DNA of 54,834 bases from Acidobacteriota bacterium (GCA_022616615.1 JAKEER010000411.1:1-54834); one strand, 5' to 3'; positions 16,092 to 25,136 are shown, numbered from the stretch's first letter. Made by a program: numbers and translations. Notes: generated from the letters alone by a model not told the origin.

Positions 16092-16783
16092 CGCCCCGAA
16101 TCCCGTCCCAGTTTACCTTCTTGCTATCACTACTGTATTGTCCGCGACAGTGCAAACACGTTTTCCGCTGGTTAAGGTCGCTTCAAAGAGACTACCTGCT
16201 CAACCAACCCTCGCCTTGGCTCACGTTCGATGCGATTCAGTTTCTGGAAGGCCATCTGCGAAGAGACATGCGAATATTTGAGTATGGCAGCGGCGGATCC
16301 ACACTGTTCTGGTTGACTTGGGGAGCATCGTGCGTTTCCGTGGAACATGATCAGTGCTGGCATGCTTTGGTGTGCCAGCGCCTCGGATCTTCAACGGCGA
16401 TAGACTACCGGCTGGTGACACCTCAGCTGAATCCTCCTGAACAGAAAATCCCGGTGGATTGGGCTGATCCTGAAGAGTGCGTATCTTCCGATGAGACCTA
16501 TCGTGGCTCTAATTTTCGCAACTATGTTTCACAAATCGACGAATTCCCGGATGACTCCTTTGATCTGGTTCTGATTGACGGCAGAGCCCGTCCTGGGTGT
16601 ATCAAGCACAGCCGGTGTAAAGTGAAGATTGGCGGCCTGCTGGTCGTCGACAACGCAGACAGAGATTACTATTTCGCACAGACGTTGACCTATCTGGAGA
16701 ATTTCGAGCGAAGGCATTTTTTTGGCGCGGGCCCACTGAATAGTTATCCCTGGATGACGGATATCTTCTTGCGCAGGAAATAG
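16088..16783 (+). CDS. Class I SAM-dependent methyltransferase-like protein
   Basis: A 231-residue protein. The Rossmann motif I FEYGSGGSTLFW lies at about residues 64-75, the acidic ribose-binding residue in CVSVEHD at about 82-88, and the post-II segment SFDLVLIDGRARPGC at about 157-171, followed by GGLLVVDNADRDYY. The product probably methylates a sugar or carrier in the surface glycan. Substrate cannot be read from sequence. The start overlaps the flippase stop (ATGA) and its stop abuts the next ATG, so it is in the same operon. Confidence 0.75.
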   Translation: MTPRIPSQFTFLLSLLYCPRQCKHVFRWLRSLQRDYLLNQPSPWLTFDAIQFLEGHLRRDMRIFEYGSGGSTLFWLTWGASCVSVEHDQCWHALVCQRLGSSTAIDYRLVTPQLNPPEQKIPVDWADPEECVSSDETYRGSNFRNYVSQIDEFPDDSFDLVLIDGRARPGCIKHSRCKVKIGGLLVVDNADRDYYFAQTLTYLENFERRHFFGAGPLNSYPWMTDIFLRRK

Positions 16784-17515
16784 ATGGTGACCAAGCCTCA
16801 GTCATTCAAGGATTCGCTCATATGGAAACTAGCGAACAAGTGGCGCGAGCGCTGTAGGCTGATTGCCTTTGCGCTGCGTCGGCCTGTCCCCCCTTTCGCG
16901 TCCCAATTTGCCTATCAGCAAAAGGTCATCCAACATACGTTCTCTTCAGACCAGCGGGTGCTCGATGTTGGTAGCGGTGGGGATCCGTTTCCATTTGCCA
17001 CTGTTCTGGCCGACCGCCATTTACGACGCAGCCATCACCGTTCGGAAGAGTTTCAAAGCTCTGGCAAGCCAGTTGTGATTTGCGACATTCAAGCCCTTCC
17101 CTTCGACGATGGGACTTTCGATTATGTCGTAGCCTCGCACGTGCTGGAACACCTCAGCGACCCTATTCAGGCCTGTCGCGAACTCCAGCGGGTCGCTCGG
17201 GCCGGCTTTATTGAGAGGCCCACTCTCTTGAAGGATGCGCTTTTTTGTTGGGCCAAGGGGATGCATCGCTGGCATCTCATGTCCATCGCTGACCACCTGT
17301 TTTTTTTCGAGTACAGCGAACGCCAACTCCGGGGAATCGGCGGCAATGCCTGGCACGACGTCATATTTGGTTGTTCCTACCATCCCTTGCAAGAGTCATT
17401 CAACGCCAATCAAGATTTGTTCAATGTCATGTTCGAGTGGAAGGATTCATTTGACGTGAGCGTTTTCTGGCTGGATGGCAGGACGCACCGTCTTGGAACT
17501 GGAACCGACGAGTAG
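16784..17515 (+). CDS. Class I SAM-dependent methyltransferase
   Basis: A 243-residue protein with motif I RVLDVGSGGDPFPFA near residues 58-72, CDIQALPFDDGTFDYVVASHVLEHL near 102-126 (motifs II-III of the UbiE/Methyltransf_11 type) and a variable C-terminal lid. It starts directly after the previous stop codon. It is one of a run of methyltransferases here, pointing to a heavily methylated glycan. Substrate unknown. Confidence 0.85.
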   Translation: MVTKPQSFKDSLIWKLANKWRERCRLIAFALRRPVPPFASQFAYQQKVIQHTFSSDQRVLDVGSGGDPFPFATVLADRHLRRSHHRSEEFQSSGKPVVICDIQALPFDDGTFDYVVASHVLEHLSDPIQACRELQRVARAGFIERPTLLKDALFCWAKGMHRWHLMSIADHLFFFEYSERQLRGIGGNAWHDVIFGCSYHPLQESFNANQDLFNVMFEWKDSFDVSVFWLDGRTHRLGTGTDE

Positions 17516-17524
17516 GCATCAAGC

Positions 17525-18631
17525 ATGCGGTTTCTGATCGTTGACACCTACTATCCGGACTTTCTGCGATCAGTTTACACGCAGCATCCCCGATGGGACT
17601 TGAAGTCCTACGATAGCCAATGGCAGGCATTGATGGCGGAGTGTTTTGGAACCGCCAACTTCTATTCTGCGAATCTGCAAAAGCTGGGTCATGAAGCCAC
17701 GGAGGTGGTCGCTAATTGCCGGCCCTTGCAGTTTGCCTGGGCCGAAGAACATCGTCTCGTTTCGCGGCATCGGTTCGAGCACCGAAAGCTCTGGGGGATT
17801 CCAGTCCCGTGGCTGGCAAGAAACTGGACTTACTCGATATTGCTGGCCCAAGTGAAATCGTACCGGCCCGACGTCGTTCACTTCCAAGATCCGATTGGAA
17901 CAGACCCAGACTTGGTACGCGAGATTCGTGCTTCGGTTCGTCTGGTCACCGCCCAGATCGCCAGCCCTATTCCACCCGGAGTGGATTTCAGGCCCTACGA
18001 CTTGATGCTTTCTTCGTTGCCTCATTTTGTGAAACACTTTAGCCAGCTTGGGCTGCGGAGTGCCTACTTCAAACTGGCGTTCGAGCCGTTTGTGCTGGAC
18101 AGGGTCAAGAGGACCGCTCCGCACAACGCGGTCTTCGTCGGCGGTCTATCCCGCAGCCATGCTGACCGGATTCAATTCCTGGAGCAGGTGTCCCGCCGCA
18201 CGTCAATTCAATGGTGGGGCTATGGCGAAGAACGCTTAGCCCAGGGCTCTCCTTTGCGCAGGGCCTATCAAGGAGCCGCCTGGGCTGGCGCAATGTACGA
18301 CAAGTTGTTTAATGCCCGCATAGCGCTCAACCATCACATCGGCATCTCCGGAGACTACGCCAATAATATGCGTCTTTATGAAGCCACCGGTGTCGGCAGT
18401 CTGCTGTTGACAGACCAGAAGAGGAATTTGGCGGAACTCTTTGAGCCAGGTAGAGAAGTCGTGACTTACAGGTCAGTCGGAGAGTGCGTAGAACTAATTG
18501 AACATTATCTCAGCCACGAAGAGGACCGTGCCGCCATTGCACGTGCGGGGCAGCAGCGCACATTCCGGGAACACCGTTATTACTGTCGCATGCAAGAGTA
18601 CCTGGAGCTGGTATCCCGGCACGTGTGTTAA
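17525..18631 (+). CDS. CgeB/YkvP-like glycosyltransferase
   Basis: A 368-residue GT-B-type protein. The N-terminal domain starts MRFLIVDTYYPDFL and contains SYRPDVVHFQDPIG. The C-terminal domain (about 195-365) shows the CgeB-like glycosyltransferase pattern: HHIGISGDYANNMRLYEATG, GSLLLTDQKRNLAELFEPG and EVVTYRSVGECVELIEHYL, then a terminal RTFREHRYYCRMQEYLELV. The family transfers sugars in surface-polysaccharide and spore-coat glycan pathways. Donor and acceptor are unknown. The ATG lies 9 bases after the upstream stop. Confidence 0.8.
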   Translation: MRFLIVDTYYPDFLRSVYTQHPRWDLKSYDSQWQALMAECFGTANFYSANLQKLGHEATEVVANCRPLQFAWAEEHRLVSRHRFEHRKLWGIPVPWLARNWTYSILLAQVKSYRPDVVHFQDPIGTDPDLVREIRASVRLVTAQIASPIPPGVDFRPYDLMLSSLPHFVKHFSQLGLRSAYFKLAFEPFVLDRVKRTAPHNAVFVGGLSRSHADRIQFLEQVSRRTSIQWWGYGEERLAQGSPLRRAYQGAAWAGAMYDKLFNARIALNHHIGISGDYANNMRLYEATGVGSLLLTDQKRNLAELFEPGREVVTYRSVGECVELIEHYLSHEEDRAAIARAGQQRTFREHRYYCRMQEYLELVSRHVC

Positions 18632-18805
18632 TGCCACGGGCGCTCCTCATCCAGAGAGAACTCACGCTTCGTTGCGTAATTTTGTGCAAGCGACGCGGGC
18701 TTTCCTGGAGCAGTACCTCCCGGGAGACGAGATGCCAAGAACCCTAGAGTTCCTGGGCAAGAGGCTGCTGTTAGGGCTTCTCAGAAAATTGAATCGCGGA
18801 GTAAG

Positions 18806-19489
18806 ATGGTGGCAGCAGTGGGCCACAAGCTGCAGATGCGGATTGAGTGGGGATGGCCTCCCGAACCGGAATGGTTTGACCATGCCATCGACCTGTATTA
18901 CCAGTGGCATCAGACGCGGAACCCGTTGTGGCTGGAGCGCGGCTGTTACAGCCTGCTGGCGCTTCGAGACCGCGGCAAGGCCCTTGAGCTCTGTTGCGGA
19001 GATGGCTTCAATGCCTGCCATTCATCAAAAGCCAGCCAGCTCGTTGCCGTTGACTTCAATTCTCAAGCCATCCGACATGCCCAGCAGGTAAACTGGGCCC
19101 CCAACGTCGAGTTCCGCGTTTGTGACATCCGTAAGGAGATGCCTGAAGGCGACTTTGACAACATCATTTGGGACGCCGCCATTGAGCATTTCACACCTGC
19201 AGAAATTTCCACTGTCATGCAGAGAATCAAGCAGCGGCTCGGAAGTTGCGGCATTTTGAGCGGCTATACGATTGTTGAAAAGCCTGAATGGGGCAAGCAA
19301 CTCTCTCACCATGAATATGAATTTAAGTCGAAGGACGATCTAAGCAGGTTTTTGGAGCCTTATTTTAAGAACGTTAAAGTGTTTGAAACCATCTACGCAT
19401 CGCGCCACAACCTCTATTTCTACGCGTCTGACGGTGTCTTACCTTTTGATTCGGCCTGGAAATCGCAACTTGTCTCTAACCAACCATGA
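18806..19489 (+). CDS. SAM-dependent methyltransferase, possibly frameshifted at N-terminus
   Basis: A 227-residue frame. ATG 18806 is used here, and MRIEWGW at 18836 is an equally good start. Motif I ALELCCGDGFNACHSS is followed by VAVDFNSQAIRHA and the DFDNIIWDAAIEHFTPAEI segment. A HHEYEFKSKDDLSRFLEPYF lid sits near the C-terminus. Upstream, a different frame (about 18690-18815) reads FLGKRLLLGLLRKLNRGVRWW, which looks like a natural N-terminal lead-in. A single indel near 18806-18836 would join it to this ORF. The stop overlaps the next ATG (19486). Confidence 0.75.
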   Translation: MVAAVGHKLQMRIEWGWPPEPEWFDHAIDLYYQWHQTRNPLWLERGCYSLLALRDRGKALELCCGDGFNACHSSKASQLVAVDFNSQAIRHAQQVNWAPNVEFRVCDIRKEMPEGDFDNIIWDAAIEHFTPAEISTVMQRIKQRLGSCGILSGYTIVEKPEWGKQLSHHEYEFKSKDDLSRFLEPYFKNVKVFETIYASRHNLYFYASDGVLPFDSAWKSQLVSNQP

Positions 19490-20364
19490 AATACGTGAAT
19501 CTGGGTTGTGGGAACCGATACCACGCCGCATGGATCAATATTGACATTGAACCTCAAGGACCTGGAGTCATTGCTCACGATCTCAGTCAAGGGATACCTT
19601 TTGAGGATAGAAGCTGCGCAGTCGTCTATCACTCACACATCCTAGAACATCTGCGACGCGACGAAGCCCTTTGCTTTATGCTGGGGTGTTTTCGTGTTTT
19701 GAAGCCGGGAGGCATTGTCCGCGTCGTTGTCCCAGACCTGGAAAGAATCTGCCGGGTGTATTTGACGAAGTTACAGACAGCCGTTTCCGGCGAACCCGGC
19801 GGCGCCTGCGATTACGCTTGGATGATGCTCGAGCTGTACGACCAGAGCGTCCGAGAAAGCAGCGGCGGCGCTATGGCGTCCTTTCTACGGCGGCAGCCCA
19901 TACCCAATGAGGCATTTGTCCTCGAACAAATTGGCGAGGAAGGCCGGCGTCTGATTCAAGAGTTCACTCGCTCGCAAAGCCCCTCAGTTTCAGACGGCCT
20001 TCTAGATGTCTGGTCTTCACGATTCAGCAAGGGTCCCAGATGGCTAAGTCGCCACTACCGGCGCCTCGTCGCACGCCTGTTGCTGGGAAAGCGAGCCTTG
20101 CGTGCCTTGGAGATTGGGAATTTTCGGCTCAGTGGTGAGGTTCATCATTGGATGTATGACCGATACTCGCTGGCCCTATTGTTAAAAAGCGCAGGTTTCT
20201 TGAACCCGGTTGTCCAAACCGCAAACGAAAGTTTGATTCCAGGATGGTCCCACTTCAACCTGGATACTCAACCGGATGGAGCAGTCAACAAACCGGATTC
20301 GCTGTTTATGGAAGCGATCCGGCCAGATCAAAACTCATCTTGGGAGGATTTATGCAGTGGATGA
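19486..20364 (+). CDS. SAM-dependent methyltransferase
   Basis: A 292-residue protein opening with MKYVNLGCGNRYHAAWINID (motif I at the extreme N-terminus, typical of the short EPS-cluster methyltransferases). It has VVYHSHILEHLRRDEAL near residue 45, then FRVLKPGGIVRVVVPDLERI. The C-terminal half is variable, with LSGEVHHWMYDRYSLALLLKSAGF. The ATG overlaps the previous TGA by ATGA, and its own last 13 bases overlap the next gene. Confidence 0.85.
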   Translation: MKYVNLGCGNRYHAAWINIDIEPQGPGVIAHDLSQGIPFEDRSCAVVYHSHILEHLRRDEALCFMLGCFRVLKPGGIVRVVVPDLERICRVYLTKLQTAVSGEPGGACDYAWMMLELYDQSVRESSGGAMASFLRRQPIPNEAFVLEQIGEEGRRLIQEFTRSQSPSVSDGLLDVWSSRFSKGPRWLSRHYRRLVARLLLGKRALRALEIGNFRLSGEVHHWMYDRYSLALLLKSAGFLNPVVQTANESLIPGWSHFNLDTQPDGAVNKPDSLFMEAIRPDQNSSWEDLCSG

Positions 20365-21122
20365 AGCCATTGATCGCATTGGCAAGGCGCACTAGCCGCT
20401 TCGCAAAGAAGGATCAGCCTGCCTCAACAGGTTATGGCCTTATGAAAGAGACTGAGGCTCGGAACTTGGACGGGTGGCGAATGGAATCGGTCGCTGAGGA
20501 TCAGCATCGAGCGTTTGCCCATCTCTTGCGAGAAGCGCGGGCTGGGAGACCACGTGTCGATTTTCAGGTGGCTTCTCTGGCTTTGCAGGCAACCCAACTC
20601 TCCGATCCATTGGTGGTCGAAGTGGGTTGTGGCAGCGGCTACTATTGTGAAGTGTTTTCCCAGCTGTTACGGAGGCCCATTCGCTATATCGGCATTGACT
20701 ATTCGTTTTGCATGACATCGCTGGCGCGCGTTTCCTATCCGGCGGTGCCGTTCGTTACGGCCAACGCCTGCCAACTTCCCTTGCAATCCAACTGTTGCGA
20801 TATTCTTCTTTCCGGAACCTCGCTCATGCACGTCGCAGATTATCAGACCGCGATCGCCGAAAGTATGCGGGTGAGCAGGCAATGGTGTCTCTTTCACACT
20901 GTCCCGGTAATGGAGAGCAGGTCCACAGTGCTTCTTGCCAAGCAAGCCTACGGCGCTTCCGTGGTTGAAGTTATTTTTAATCGCGCCGAGCTAGAAACGC
21001 TGTTCACGGTTCAAGGGTTGGAAATCACTTCCACGTGGGAAAGCCTTCCTTACGACGTGAGTCATGTCGTGGGCGAGCACACTTGGACATTAAGTTATCT
21101 CTGCCAAAAGTTTCGGGGCTGA
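20352..21122 (+). CDS. SAM-dependent methyltransferase
   Basis: A 256-residue protein. A GGAGG ribosome binding site at 20342-20346 fixes the ATG at 20352, inside the end of the preceding gene. An in-frame extension to 20244 is rejected. Motif I is VVEVGCGSGYYCEVF, followed by YIGIDYSFCM, then ANACQLPLQSNCCDILLSGTSLMH. This is the third methyltransferase in a row and probably part of the same transcript. Substrate unknown. Confidence 0.85.
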   Translation: MQWMKPLIALARRTSRFAKKDQPASTGYGLMKETEARNLDGWRMESVAEDQHRAFAHLLREARAGRPRVDFQVASLALQATQLSDPLVVEVGCGSGYYCEVFSQLLRRPIRYIGIDYSFCMTSLARVSYPAVPFVTANACQLPLQSNCCDILLSGTSLMHVADYQTAIAESMRVSRQWCLFHTVPVMESRSTVLLAKQAYGASVVEVIFNRAELETLFTVQGLEITSTWESLPYDVSHVVGEHTWTLSYLCQKFRG

Positions 21123-21147
21123 GCGGCGAAGCGGGTTTGAATCCGTC

Positions 21148-22182
21148 ATGCGTTATTACTGCACCTTCTTTGATGTCCGTTACCTTTCTCGAGGCTTGGC
21201 ACTATATCATTCGCTGAAAGAACATTGCCCTGCTTTCAGGCTTTGGGTCTTATGTCTGGATCGGAAAGCGCATCAATCTCTGCACCGGCTGGCACAGGCG
21301 GAGGTTGTCCCAATCTTGCTCGAAGAATTTGAAAGCGGCGATGGAGCACTCCTCGCGGCAAAACGGAATCGCTCGTTGGTGGAATACTATTTCACTTGCA
21401 CCCCCTCTTTGCCGCTGTTCATCTTCAATCATTATCCCGAAGTCACATCCATTACCTATCTGGATGCCGACCTGTTTTTCTTCGCGGACCCGGCCGCTCT
21501 CGACCCCGAAATCTCAGATCATTCTGTGGCAATCATCGGACACCGCTTTCTGCCGCGTATTCGCTACAGAGAAGCCAATGGCGTTTACAATGTGGGATGG
21601 CTGTTTTTCCGGCGGGATTCCAATGCCCTCGCATGCCTCAATTGGTGGCGGGAGCGATGCATTGAATGGTGTTATGACCGCATAGAGCCAGGACGCTTCG
21701 GGGACCAGAAGTATCTGGACGATTGGCCGACCCGCTTCAAAAGCGTAAGGGTTCTCCTGCACAAAGGGGCCAACTTGGCTCCCTGGAATCTCGCCAATTA
21801 TCAAATTCAGAAGCGGAACGGACAGGTCCTTGTGGACGAACAACCGTTGATCTTCTTTCACTTCCACGGCCTGAAGAGGCTCACACCCTGGCTCTACAAT
21901 TCAAACGTGGTTCATTACCGGGCATCTTTGAATACCGACGCCAAGCGATGGATATATGCCCAATACATTCGGCTCCTGAAGCAAGTGGAAAAGGAAGAGA
22001 CTGAGCCCGTCAGTGTCCCCACTTCCTCCAAAAGCCCAAGGGATACAACGGCAGAGCAGTGGGCACGCTCGACCACCTCCCTGTTGCAGAGTGTGCTGAG
22101 AGAGTTGCGAGCGAACGTTCGGACGCTGGAAGGCTTGTTTGCCTGCCAATATCTGATGGTGATCGGAAAGAAAGTATATTAG
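21148..22182 (+). CDS. GT-A-fold glycosyltransferase (DxD-containing)
   Basis: A 344-residue protein. The start RYYCTFFDVRYLSRGLALYHSL and the YLDADLFFFADPA motif near residues 104-117 (the metal/nucleotide-sugar DxD) mark a GT8-like nucleotide-diphospho-sugar transferase. GVYNVGWLFFRRD and FGDQKYLDDWP follow in the usual order, and FFHFHGLKRL closes the catalytic domain near residue 240. The last 70 residues (EKEETEPVSVP onward) look like an accessory tail. Donor sugar unknown. It follows the methyltransferase run with a 25-base gap. Confidence 0.82.
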   Translation: MRYYCTFFDVRYLSRGLALYHSLKEHCPAFRLWVLCLDRKAHQSLHRLAQAEVVPILLEEFESGDGALLAAKRNRSLVEYYFTCTPSLPLFIFNHYPEVTSITYLDADLFFFADPAALDPEISDHSVAIIGHRFLPRIRYREANGVYNVGWLFFRRDSNALACLNWWRERCIEWCYDRIEPGRFGDQKYLDDWPTRFKSVRVLLHKGANLAPWNLANYQIQKRNGQVLVDEQPLIFFHFHGLKRLTPWLYNSNVVHYRASLNTDAKRWIYAQYIRLLKQVEKEETEPVSVPTSSKSPRDTTAEQWARSTTSLLQSVLRELRANVRTLEGLFACQYLMVIGKKVY

Positions 22183-22190
22183 GCGTGAGC

Positions 22191-23558
22191 ATGTCCGTAA
22201 CCCACACCACCTCATCCCCGCTGAGTCCCACCGTAACTCGTAATGTGCTGGAGTTCCTGAATCGACTGGACTTTCGAGTGCGATTCTCGAAGATTCGTGG
22301 GCGGAAGCTTAGCGCCAGCGACAAAGGCATGGGATGGAGATCGCTGGAAATCCTCACACTGCTTGGGGAGGACGGAACGCTTTACGAGGTAGATGTGAGG
22401 TACGCATGGCAAAGAGACATTTTCGGGCAGAACCTGATTGATTTTGGTTGGGACCAGCTTGACCGGCTCCACAAGAAGAATCCTCACGGTGAAATATGCT
22501 CCAAGCTCATCCTCTACCTTTGTGAACCCTCTTGCAGACTTGAGAAAGACCAAACATTGAATACGTTACCGGAACACCTTCTGATCGGATGCTCCTGGCA
22601 TGCTGTGCACCATATCTATCTGGCCTTGCCCGCCGCTCATCCTTTCGAGTCACCAAGAACGGAAGGCATTGCCGAAGATCGGGTCTATTCCACGACTCGG
22701 CATCTTGAAAATACTTCTTCCCCGGTGTTTTCTGGAGCAAAGAAGCCGCTCTTGCTTCCTCCGCAACCTGGACGGCAAGGGGAAGGAGGCTTGAGAAGCC
22801 GAGGGCTCATAAAGTCAAGAATAACGGGTGAACCTCTCGTCTCAGTAATCACCGTGGTCTTTAACGGGGCAAGGCACCTCGAACAAGCCATCCAATCGGT
22901 GATTCACCAACCTTATGAGCATCTTGAGTACATAATAATTGATGGTGGATCGCATGATGGCACAATCGAGCTGATCCGCCGATATGAAGGCCAGATCAAC
23001 TATTGGGTTAGTGAACCGGACGATGGGATTTACCATGCAATGAACAAAGGGTGGGAAGTCGCCCAAGGTGACTTCATCTATCACCTCGGCTCCGATGACG
23101 TGTTATCCACCATCCCGGCAGCGGCATTGCGAAAGGCGTTTGCCCAAGGAATCGATTTGATTCATGGAAATGTCTATCGAGGCGATGGAAGGCTTTGGAA
23201 AAGCTGCTACGGCAGGACCTTGGTCCTTTACGGAACGACGCCGCATCAAGGACAGTTTGTCCGGCGCACGGTCTGCGAGCGGGCGCCCTTTGATAGAACC
23301 TACCGATTTCGTGCGGATCTGGATTTTGATCAGCGCATGTATCGTCAACGAAGAAAGAGCCTGTCCTGCGATCTTCAGATCGCACTCTTCCGCGCTGAAG
23401 GCGCTGGCAGTCGAGCCAGTCAAGCCGAAGTATTTCGGGCGGTCAGGAATAATTTCGGAATCGCTGCCATGACCGTATCTTTCGCTCTACTCAAGTCACG
23501 AAGGCTGGCTTCGAAAGTCCGAGATTGTATTCTGTTTTTCGTTAGAAGTTTTCAATGA
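22191..23558 (+). CDS. Family 2 glycosyltransferase with unusual N-terminal domain
   Basis: A 455-residue protein. The C-terminal half (about residue 215 onward) is a clear GT2 domain: LVSVITVVFNGARHLEQAI, EYIIIDGGSHDGT and YWVSEPDDGIYHAMNKG with a DDG nucleotide-binding Asp, then FIYHLGSDDVL. The first 215 residues are not a known glycosyltransferase part to me. Segments VLEFLNRLDFRVRFSK, LTLLGEDGTLYEVDVRYAWQRDIFG and CSKLILYLCEPSC suggest a small folded alpha/beta domain plus a linker. I chose ATG 22191 because upstream residues lie inside the previous gene. It ends in ATGA overlap with the next frame. Confidence 0.8.
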   Translation: MSVTHTTSSPLSPTVTRNVLEFLNRLDFRVRFSKIRGRKLSASDKGMGWRSLEILTLLGEDGTLYEVDVRYAWQRDIFGQNLIDFGWDQLDRLHKKNPHGEICSKLILYLCEPSCRLEKDQTLNTLPEHLLIGCSWHAVHHIYLALPAAHPFESPRTEGIAEDRVYSTTRHLENTSSPVFSGAKKPLLLPPQPGRQGEGGLRSRGLIKSRITGEPLVSVITVVFNGARHLEQAIQSVIHQPYEHLEYIIIDGGSHDGTIELIRRYEGQINYWVSEPDDGIYHAMNKGWEVAQGDFIYHLGSDDVLSTIPAAALRKAFAQGIDLIHGNVYRGDGRLWKSCYGRTLVLYGTTPHQGQFVRRTVCERAPFDRTYRFRADLDFDQRMYRQRRKSLSCDLQIALFRAEGAGSRASQAEVFRAVRNNFGIAAMTVSFALLKSRRLASKVRDCILFFVRSFQ

Positions 23559-23869
23559 AAATGCATTGTCTTCTGCCGATCCGCGATTGGCCTAATCGTC
23601 ATTTTTTCGGCTTATACAGTTTCTCTTACCTGGCAGAGGAACAGCTCCTGACCCGAAGACTCCCGCGCTACGAACAATCCTTGGCCTTTGAGCTTCGTCG
23701 AGTGGAGCTGGTGTTCGAGTCGTCGCCACCGTTCTACTTCCGGCATGGTCTCAAGAAACTCTTGCAAATTCTCTTCAACCTGACTACGTATACTCAAGAA
23801 TTCTATGAGGAGAATTGCTGCTATCTCTTTCCTTGTTATGAGATCAGCTTTCTCCTGAAGCGGAAGTGA
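23555..23869 (+). pseudogene. C-terminal fragment of a methyltransferase
   Basis: A 104-codon frame that lacks any SAM-binding motif but reads like the last third of a class I methyltransferase. IRDWPNRHFFGLYSFSYL, LPRYEQSLAFE and the closing FYEENCCYLFPCYEISFLLK have the pattern of such C-termini, which commonly end in a hydrophobic strand of this kind. The normal N-terminal two thirds are absent: the frame begins exactly at the end of the GT2 gene. It may be expressed through the ATGA overlap but is very unlikely to be active. The assignment is by pattern memory. Confidence 0.5.
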
Positions 23870-23881
23870 GACTCTTTTCCA

Positions 23882-24103
23882 GTGAGCATGGATATCAAGC
23901 CCCGTCCAAACCATCGAAAGTATCTGGAACTGCTCCGCCGCATGTCTCCAGAGCAAAGACTCTTGAAGGCCTTCGAACTCTCTGATTTCACACAAGCACT
24001 CTTTCTCGAAGGGCTGAGAAGCCAGTTCCCCAACCCTTCGGCGACCGAGTTCAAGAGGCTTGCAGCCGAACGACTGCGGAAATGTCACAACAGGAACTAC
24101 TGA
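23882..24103 (+). CDS. Small partner protein of nucleotidyltransferase pair
   Basis: A 73-residue charged helical protein (GTG 23882 or ATG 23888). KPRPNHRKYLELLRRMSPEQ, RLLKAFELSDFTQALFLEGL and the terminus KCHNRNY look conserved to me from many genomes, always just upstream of an AbiEii-like nucleotidyltransferase with which it overlaps by about 20 bases, as here (24082-24103). Such stable, overlapping pairs of a small helical protein and a nucleotidyltransferase suggest a toxin-antitoxin-like or regulatory module. The function is not established. Confidence 0.65.
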   Translation: MSMDIKPRPNHRKYLELLRRMSPEQRLLKAFELSDFTQALFLEGLRSQFPNPSATEFKRLAAERLRKCHNRNY

Positions 24104-24734
24104 AACGAATCATACAAACTCTGGAGACTGCCCAGATTCCTTACATGCTGACCGGCTCGCTGGTATCGAGTTTGCAAGGAGAACCACGCTCAACGCACGA
24201 CATGGATGTTGTGGTGTCTCTCAACCGCCAGTCTGCGGCCAGGCTTCTGGCGGCGCTGCCTGGGTCAGAGTTCTATTTTGACGCCAACAGCGCCCTTGAA
24301 GCAGTGGACGGGAAAAGCATGTTCAACCTCATCTCAAAGGATGGCGCCGACAAGGTGGACTTCTGGATGCTCACCGAAGATCAGTTGATCAGTCGCGCTT
24401 CCAGAGGCGTCAAACGATCCAACCGCTGGGGCTAACATTCATGGTGTCATCTCCCGAAGACACTATTCTCGCCAAGGTGAAGTGGGCGAAGCTATCGGGT
24501 GGAAGTGAGAGACAATACCGGGATACTCTGAGGGCTTACGAGGTACAACGCCCGCAACTGGATCATGACTACCTGAGGAACTGGGCAACGCGGCTCTCGG
24601 TCACAACATTACTCGATCAACTCTACATTGATGCGCTGCCTTCTCCTGAGTCGGTAAAGTTTGCTTGCTGCGAGCAACCGCCTCCGCTTCTATCAATACG
24701 TGCCCCATCTGGAATCGCAGGGAGTTTAGATTGA
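24082..24734 (+). pseudogene. AbiEii-like nucleotidyltransferase, one-base frameshift
   Basis: Two consecutive frames (24082-24435 and 24441-24734) are one protein broken by a missing base. The first half has the nucleotidyltransferase signature TGSLVSSLQGEPRSTHDMDVVV (GSx...DxD). If one T is restored in cagttgatc at about 24384-24385, the reading continues as EDQFDQSRFQRRQTIQPLG and on into the downstream frame TFMVSSPEDTILAKVKWAKL, with SGGSERQYRDTLRAYEVQ following. The last residues after about 24640 run into a neighbouring broken glycosyltransferase gene and are probably not native. Either a real frameshift or an assembly/sequencing error at a T run could explain it. Confidence 0.85.
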
Positions 24735-25130
24735 AGTGGCGGTTCTGCTGGACGACGGTTATCTTGCAGAATCTGTATTCCAAGCGCAGGAGAGACTGGC
24801 CGGCAATCCTGAAATCCTATTGGAAACGCGCCGGAGACCTTGCCAAGTCGCGCCAGTTCGATTTGATCTGGGTGGAAGCCGAAGTGTTTCCCTGGCTCCC
24901 GGCCTGGGCTGAGCTGTGGCTTTCCTGGGGTAACACTCCTTATGTCTTGGACTATGATGACGCGGCTTTCCATCGCTACGATCTGCACGCGGCCCGGCCG
25001 GTGCGCTGGCTGCTGGGCCGCAAAATCGATCGAGTGATGAGCCGGTCCGCTCTCGTCATCGCAGGCAATTCCTATTTGGCCGAAAGGGCCCTTCGGGCAG
25101 GCGCACCGCGCGTCGAGACGTTGCCGACCT
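24631..25130 (+). pseudogene. Broken copy of the downstream GT4 glycosyltransferase
   Basis: The DNA from ATG 24631 aligns codon for codon with the start of the intact gene at 25952: MRCLLLSR here, MNCLLLSR there. Damage visible includes TAC to TAA at 24655-24657, a second in-frame stop where the intact gene has His (gtt-tag-att), and a frameshift near 24770-24790. After that the protein-level match is very close through FDLIWVEAEVFPWLP, YDDAAFHRYDLH and AGNSYLAERA. The match ends at VETLPT (about 25130), immediately before the hairpin at 25137-25152, so the C-terminal half is lost. Confidence 0.93.
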
Positions 25131-25136
25131 TCTTTC

